36,163 bases of DNA, from the NCBI RefSeq assembly GCF_004359215.1, contig NW_027152030.1, forward strand, positions 1-36,163, in the 5' to 3' direction. The notes under the pieces are model-generated. The model had not been told where the DNA came from. It ran no database searches and saw only the letters and a program-made list of their open reading frames with translations. How positions within the stretch are numbered: the first letter of the stretch is position 1; every line of letters begins with the position of its first letter. This DNA is from Bremia lactucae (lineage: Eukaryota; Oomycota; Peronosporomycetes; Peronosporales; Peronosporaceae). This document shows, one piece after another, positions 30,898 to 36,163 of this stretch. A program made the position numbers and the translations under genes.

Positions 30898-30987
30898 AAA
30901 AGTGATGTTAGTCCACTCTTAATAGGTGAGGACACAAATTCTTTTGTTTTGTGTGTTCCCTTACTTAGAGTGGGCTAACATCACTTT
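30898..30987. repeat. Imperfect palindrome with 40-bp arms
   Basis: AAAGTGATGTTAGTCCACTC (30899-30918) pairs with GAGTGGGCTAACATCACTTT (30968-30987), and the inner segments pair through TTTGTGT. About 80 percent of positions match. The size suits a minimal inverted-repeat element or a hairpin. Confidence 0.75.
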
Positions 30988-31086
30988 GAAAGGGTGACGA
31001 TGAAAGTACATACGGCTTCTACAGGTGGTGGCTCCCAGTTACGTGGTCTTTGCCCATCTGTAATTAAAGCAATGGCAAAATAAGGG

Positions 31087-31390
31087 TGGAAATTTAAACA
31101 GGCAAAATTAGTATAGAGATTTAAACAGGCAAGAAAAGTATGGGTAATTAAAGAGTTCAATATGATATCGTGTCAATAAATTATACTACGCTTTTCCGTC
31201 ATGCAGTTTGGACCTTAATGTCGCCTGTTTAAATTTCTATCTAATGTCCTCTGCTTAAATTCCTACGAATGTCGCCTGTTTACATTCCTATCCAGATGTC
31301 GTCTGTATAAAATCCTATACTAATACCGGCTTAACTAATTCCTATACTAATACTGGCTAATTAAATTTCTAAATTAATGTCGACTTTATA
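31087..31390. repeat. 26-27-bp minisatellite in two opposite orientations
   Basis: Two units with AATTTAAACAGGCAA at 31087-31142 face six to seven units of the reverse complement, TAATGTCGCCTGTTTAAATT-type, at 31216-31390. Units diverge by 10-40 percent. Single degenerate units appear near 29680-29720 and 31770-31800. Confidence 0.75.
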
Positions 31391-31435
31391 CTAAAATGAT
31401 CAAAATTGGCTTGGTTAGTAGCAGTTGCCTCGCGT

Positions 31436-31640
31436 CATCCAAGATACGAGGTATTTAGAATACGCTCGCAAGATATTTAAAAGCATATCCACAGAGATGA
31501 CAATCATGGTTAGTTAAAATAGGCTTTGAATTTAGTACGATTTAATACAAATCAGTCTGAAACCTACTTCCCAGTTCGTAAGTGCGCACGTGGAGCTGAA
31601 TTACCGCTCCCGTGACGTCATCATCGGAGTGGACATTTTG
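31436..31640 (+). repeat. LTR2 fragment, degraded
   Basis: CGAGGTATTTAGAATACGCT, ATCCACAGAGATGACAATCA and AAGTGCGCACGTGGAGCTG correspond to 4350-4545. Both ends of the LTR are missing. Confidence 0.7.
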
Positions 31641-31904
31641 AAATTATTACGGTCATTTAATATTAAACGATTGGTCAACTGTACGTGATGGATGTATGGT
31701 CTTGTTGCTTCTCATGACAGCTTTTGGTCCTGTGTTCAAGTAAATGGGAACTTAAAAAGTGATTTAGTATGGGTGATTAAGCAGCAATATTAGTTATCAA
31801 AACTTACACAGGCGATAGTAACATGAGATGTTAAGGAGAATATATTTATATGGGAAATGCTAGTAGTAACATTACTATTACTTTGTTCAGATATATTAGT
31901 TCAA

Positions 31905-32030
31905 GGGTTTAGGGGTTCGTAGAACCAATTGGCAAGTAATGCCTGTGAAAATGTACCTTATAAAAGGCTTCTATCATTCACAGATCAAAGCGCAAGCTAT
32001 AGGACGGCACTAGACGCTTGCGTGGACACT
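31905..32030 (-). repeat. Copy of the element D leader/LTR block
   Basis: GTAGAACCAATTGGCAAGTA, GGCTTCTATCATTCACAGAT and GCGCAAGC correspond to 3058-3135. A plus-strand TATAAAAGG lies at 31960-31968, about 370 bp upstream of the accessory gene start; whether it promotes that gene is unknown. Confidence 0.55.
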
Positions 32031-32336
32031 GTTTTATTTGCACACTCCACGAAGGACAATTGCTTGCTCCATTCTTGGAATCGTTACTTTGCGCGATACA
32101 TCCACTACGACCCGATTGGCGCATTCTGTCTGGCCATCGGTCTGGAATTATCGGCTGGAGACATGTGAAGCTCGCTACCCAGCAGCTCAAACTCAGGACG
32201 CCAGAAAGTCCAACGTAAAACGTGGATCCCGGTCCGATACGATAAATCGAGCATCCCGTGTAGTTAACACACATGATCCAGGAACAAGAGAGCTGCCTCC
32301 TTGCCTGTAATTGTGGTGCTACACGACTATGAGTCT

Positions 32337-33737
32337 ATGAATGAGAGGGCTCATTCTGATAGACGAGTTAATAGTCTATTTGTTTCGACGATGAGAATGA
32401 TCCCTCATCGCCCATTCCGTCTCCCGTACGGTTACCTGCACCTGTTTTTGTGAAGGTGATGACGATGGCGTAAGCCATCGTAATAAAAGTTCTTGTGGTA
32501 ACCCTGCTTCAGTGGATACCACATAGGGGAGTGAAGGCAATTAAATTTCTCATCTAGCCCATGAAAAAAAGCCGTGGCTTTTGTCAGAATGGCTAATCAA
32601 TAGCTTGTCTGGAGAGACGACTCCTCACTATAAATATCCCTTATTTATTGCGACAAAGCTACATGGCCTTGATCCCAGCACGAAGAACTTTCGCGTTTGG
32701 GAAGATTTTTATCTCGATGATTTTCTTAAACATCGATGGTTTAGTGACAACAATAAGCGAGATAAAGTCTCGCTTATGCAAGCCTGGATGCGTTCATTCG
32801 CAATGTCATAGACATTGGACGCGAAGCCTGGCTTCAAAAACTTAACGCGAATCGCGTTAAGTTTGAGAAACGAACTCCAACCAGTGCAAACTATAAACTG
32901 CATCGGTTGTCACGTGAGGCTGGGCTTCCATGCCTCACGTGGAGTGATCCCTGTCCGTGTTGTATTGACAACTCGAAGAGGGTAAGAGGGAATGTCTATC
33001 CCCTTTCTCCGCCCTGGGGAAGGGCTCGCATCTTTATTGAGATGCGTGATGCGATTGACGTTTTGCAATCGATTTACAGGCGCCAAGGGCGCGTGTTTTT
33101 CGATGGGCCTTCTGAACCATCGGATGAGTCTCGTCATACTGACGGACGAGGCCCTCAACGTCAGCAACCAGCTGGGAACGAGGCTCCCAGCTGTCATGTG
33201 AAGATGGATAACCACTTCATCGAACAAGATAACTCGTTCGCTGCCCCTTCACATCACGGTGGTTCTGGATACGTTTCACAAGGAAACGTTGATCACCGTA
33301 GGAATCCACCAATGGTTGTGGTGGAGGAGGGAAAATTAGATCCGAACCGTGTGTCGGATCTAATGTCGAGGATCGACAAAATTGATCACTTCCTCCTTGA
33401 TTTGGAGGAGGGACTTAACCAAGAGCGCAGCAAGCGTCGCTCGTTGGAGCAGACGGTGCAGGCTCACCATATCGAGCGGTTGGAATACCGTTCGAAGAGT
33501 GCGTACTCCATGTTGGAGTACGAACGGAAATATCATGTTGTTCGCGATGAGCTGTCATCAGCCCATCGTAGTTTCGAGGATATTCGGAGCCGGCATGAGA
33601 AACGTCAGGTTCAACATGAGATTCTGGTTTGCGATCACAAGAATCTTTTGGGGATTCTTGAAAAGGGTGGTCAAATTCGTCCTCGGAAGAAGCCGCGTAC
33701 TGATGGTACGGGCGGAGCCCACAAACGTAAAACGTAA
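32337..33737 (+). pseudogene. Antisense accessory gene of gypsy element C, near-complete
   Basis: The start ATG at 32337 gives MNERAHSDRRVNSLFV, then in shifted frames DDENDPSSPIPSPVRLPAPV. A conserved-looking region follows: KYPLFIATKLHGLDPSTKNF and VWEDFYLDDFLKHRWFSDNN (to 32760). After a frameshift near 32790 one frame is open to 33737, from NVIDIGREAWLQKLNANRVK through YKLHRLSREAGLPCLTW. A long coiled coil (33349-33660; LMSRIDKIDHFLLDLEEGLN ... YERKYHVVRDELSSAHRSFE) precedes a basic end with RPRKKPR at 33678-33698 and HKRK at 33720-33731, likely a nuclear localisation signal. About 460 residues in total. It runs opposite to pol C and its last codons overlap that gene. A remnant at 11531-12480 has the same relation to element A. 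Function unknown; no domain recognised. Confidence 0.65.
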
Positions 33738-33955
33738 GATGCGTTCGCATCCTACGTGGCAATTCTACTGTGTTCGCATTGCCTCTGCGATGCAGTACAC
33801 ATAGGCCCAATGAACTTGGATGTAATTTACTGCTACCTACATTAGTGACTAAACGCTTAGGTATGTTTACCGTAGAGAGTAGCACTAGATTATGCATTTC
33901 CATGTTTGTCTGCATTCCGTTTCTGACGGTCCACTGCGTTAGCAATGGAATCCTG
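33415..33955 (-). pseudogene. Gypsy element C: integrase C-terminal tail
   Basis: The minus strand is open for 176 codons. LSTVNIPKRLVTNVGSSKL and TVELPRRMRTHLTFYV (about 33740-33880) form the integrase C-terminal barrel-type region shared by gypsy pol genes. GLRPYHQYAASSEDEF ends the conserved part near 33675-33715, and a polar tail runs to a stop at 33415. The tail is open for 323 bp inside the plus-strand accessory gene. The frame differs from the preceding integrase core, so at least one frameshift lies near 33950-33980. Whether the tail beyond GLRPYHQY was translated is inference. Confidence 0.65.
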
Positions 33956-34774
33956 AACGAAACGGATTATTGATTATCGAAATTGCAGAAATTTCTCTGC
34001 TGACTCATTTGATTTGTCTTTTTCAGTACGCTTTGTGCGTACTGCCATGAGATTATTCTCATCTTCGATGACGAAGAAATCGACATCGACATCACTCGCG
34101 TCGTTGTTAACTTCGACGCGTGATGAGTATGAGCCAGAAATGGTTTTGCTCGTGCAAGTCCACCCCCCCCCCCTTAAACTAGAGGATCCCTCTAGTTGGA
34201 TGGGTATGCGAGGTTGGTGTAAGCCATTCACGTAGAACGGTGTATGCGTTGTTGACGTATGCACCGAATTATTGATGGCGAAATCAACTGTCGGTATAAA
34301 CTCGCTCCAATTATGATCAGGTGGACGTAACATCGAAGTATCTCTTCGAGGACGCGATTTACGCGTTCTGTTTTACCATCCGTTTCTGGGTGGTCGGATG
34401 TTGACATAGTTAGCCGTGTTCCGATCTCTCGGAACACGGATTGCCAAAATTCCGCCGTAAACCTTGGATCTCTATCCGAGACCAGTTCACGCGGTAAGCC
34501 ATGGAGTTTGAATACCGTGTCGACAAAGACGGGCACAATCCGGAGCCGCAATCGACTCTGCAGTAGCAGCAAGATTTACCATCTTGCTGAATCTGTCTCT
34601 AAAAACAAGGATTTTACTGTTTTTGTGATCGTCTTCAGGAAATCCGAAGACGTAGTCCATAGATACGGACTGCCAACACTCTGCCGAAAGCAGTAGGGGT
34701 TGAAGAGGTGCACGGGATGAAGAGCTAGGCTTCACCCGTTGACATACCTCGCAAGCACGAATGTACTTGCACAC
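33956..34774 (-). pseudogene. Gypsy element C: integrase core
   Basis: Minus strand. KYIRACEVCQRVKP (34730-34771) supplies the second half of the zinc-binding HHCC motif. The first catalytic Asp is in SVSMDYVFGFPEDDHK (about 34625-34675), the second in ELVSDRDPRFTAEFWQ (34445-34490) and the Glu in TDGKTERVNRV (about 34355-34385), so the D,D-E triad is intact. Then come NWSEFIPTVDFAINNS and HTPFYVNGLHQPRIPI (about 34185-34310). A run of 12 G in sense orientation encodes part of RGGGW near 34157-34168. Frameshifts near 34525 and 34310 prevent translation as one protein. Integrase would insert element DNA into chromosomes. Confidence 0.85.
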
Positions 34775-35251
34775 GAACTGATACTGGCGGGGCTAGTAAA
34801 AGTCGCGACTTACTGTGAGGTAAGTCTTCTCCCGTCCACGATGCTAACTTGTTGGAGCATCGTGATACTCATACATGATGCGCAAGCGCAATTCATTGTG
34901 AGTTGGGACGACGACACGTGGGATGTCGCCGGTAACGGCTGTGTAATACAATAAGCCGTTACGTGTTGTATATCGATCGGATGACGATCGATATAAAGCC
35001 GGTAAATCTTTAAAAGATTTATCGGATGGATTCATTAAATAATCCATGAAACATACAAGGTCCTTATCCTCCGTGTAGGCTTTCTTTTTGTCATCAACTA
35101 AGGTTGATGACGGAATACTCGTAGTGAGTGTTGCAACAGTGGGATTATTTTTACAGTTGGAGTGCACTGCTGACTTAAAATCGGGTCGGCGTGATAACGC
35201 ATCAGCGACGACATTAAGTCGTCCTGGTTTTTTTTCGACGGAGAAATTATA
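34775..35251 (-). pseudogene. Gypsy element C: RNase H-integrase linker and zinc finger
   Basis: Continuous with the RT-RNase H frame through an amber codon: KPGRLNVVADALSRRPDFKS, an acidic linker (STLVDDKKKAYTEDKDLVCF), then FKDLPALYRSSSDRYTTRNG and LLYYTAVTGD. The first half of the zinc-binding motif is APTS-stop-HRGREKTYLTVSRDFY-stop-PRQYQF. The stop at 34794-34796, where the family has Trp, is also present in element B. Confidence 0.85.
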
Positions 35252-36163
35252 CTACGCGAAGAAGGATAGCCACCTCGCCATTCTTTGCGAGAGGTGTTGG
35301 CTGTTTACGGCCGTGCGTAATGACGCATGATCCGTATATACGATGAACGGTCTATCTCCCAGGAGATAGACCCTAAACTTAGCCAGTGCATATATCATGG
35401 CAAGGAGTTCCTTGTCATGCACTGGATAGTTGCGTTTAGCTGGTTGCAGCTGACGCGATTGGTAACAGACGACGCGCTCCGCGCCGTCTGTATCGTATTG
35501 CGTTAACGCACAGCCGATTGCGAAATCGCTGGCGTCACAGACGACATGAAAGGGTCTGTCTTGATCTGCAATCGCCAAGATGGGCGATTGCGTCAAGCTT
35601 TGCTTGATACCTTCAAACGAACGCTGACAATCAGCGTTCCATAACCATTTCTCGTCTTTTTTCAAGAAACGAGAGAGATTAACTGTCATCTCTGCATAAT
35701 TTCGTGAGTACTTGTGCAAGTACACGGCTAAACCAAGGAATTTTCTAAGTCCCTTGACATCGACTGGAACTAGCCAGTGGGTGATTGCCTTGATCTTATC
35801 TGGATCAGGGCACACGCCGTGTTCACCGACGATGCACCCAAGAAGTGGTATTTCGCTTGCAGCGAATGTACGCTTCTTGAGATTTGCGTACAACTTATGC
35901 TTTCGCATAAGTGTAAGAACCTGACGAGCGTGAATTTTATGAGCTTCCACGTCCGTCTTACCGTTCATGGCCCTGCTATGGATAAATACATCGTCAAAAT
36001 AACTCGGTGCGAATTCTCGCACCGGTCTCAACATATTTGTTACACATCTGTTGAATGTTGCAGGGGCGTTACTAAGCCTCTGAGGCATCACTAGCTATTC
36101 CCAGAGCATCCCACTGGGAGTGCTCACTGCTGTGTACGGGATGTCCCGTTCACGCATAAGGAT
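35252..36163 (-). pseudogene. Gypsy element C: RT palm to RNase H, best preserved pol segment
   Basis: 279 codons are open from 36091. RT: MPQRLSNAPATFNRCVTNML and the catalytic YFDD (about 35990-36002), then IHSRAMNGKTDVEAHKIHAR, LGCIVGEHGVCPDPDKIKAI and GLRKFLGLAVYLHKYSRNYA. RNase H has its catalytic residues: CDASDFAIGCALTQYDTD, HDKELLAMIYALAKFRVYLL and VYTDHASLRTA. The frame ends at an amber codon after RMARWLSFFA (35252) but resumes in frame with YNFSVEKKPGR. The N-terminal RT half lies beyond the window. This is the copy most likely to be young, and a suitable reference for reading A and B. RNase H removes element RNA after minus-strand synthesis. Confidence 0.9.

Noticed and set aside
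34144..34175. Poly-C/poly-G run as a polypurine tract of element C
   Set aside because: In the minus-strand frame it encodes the glycine run of LRGGGW between integrase peptides and no LTR follows, so it is coding sequence.

Overview
The window is a dense graveyard of nested, broken LTR retrotransposons with no intact cellular gene. The Ty3/gypsy gag, protease, reverse transcriptase (RT), RNase H and integrase peptides, the short TGTAACGGG/CCCGTTACA-type LTR ends and the mosaic nesting look most like an oomycete (Phytophthora or downy mildew type) repeat-rich compartment. That assignment is from recall of element style and was not tested by a search; I hold it at about 0.7.

Layout. 1-3350: minus-strand gypsy copy 'D', cut by the left edge in its RT. 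3354-4235: plus-strand LTR and gag start 'E', ending in the middle of gag. 4235-5254: fragment of a second LTR family (LTR2) followed by a degraded N-terminal domain of a trimethyllysine/gamma-butyrobetaine dioxygenase-like host gene. 5472-6460: fold-back element with long inverted arms. 6754-9746: a pair of family-B LTRs enclosing gag/protease pieces in both orientations. 10342-10904: a possible MULE/FAR1-type fragment, a perfect 40-bp palindrome and an unassigned open frame. 11531-12480: broken antisense accessory gene interrupted by a SINE-like insertion with 17-bp target duplications. 12498-17062: minus-strand gypsy 'A' with its 5' LTR. 17119-22702: plus-strand chromovirus with a convergent antisense gene near its 3' end. 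22703-26880: plus-strand gypsy 'B', an inverted near-duplicate of A that shares its stop codons. 26881-31904: intergenic remains with fragments, minisatellites and palindromes. 32337-33737: best copy of the antisense accessory gene. 33415-36163: minus-strand gypsy 'C', the least damaged pol, cut by the right edge.

The most interesting signal is structural. In the best gypsy copy a plus-strand gene encoding a basic, coiled-coil protein runs convergently into pol, and its last codons lie opposite the conserved C-terminal integrase peptide. A second degraded copy keeps the same order and strands, and the unrelated chromovirus has its own convergent gene 22 bp from the pol stop. Secondary signals are the A/B inverted duplication, a gag gene split by two complementary LTR2 halves, the SINE-like insertion, the fold-back element and the host-gene fragment. 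No tRNA, rRNA, CRISPR or intact promoter-gene unit was recognised.
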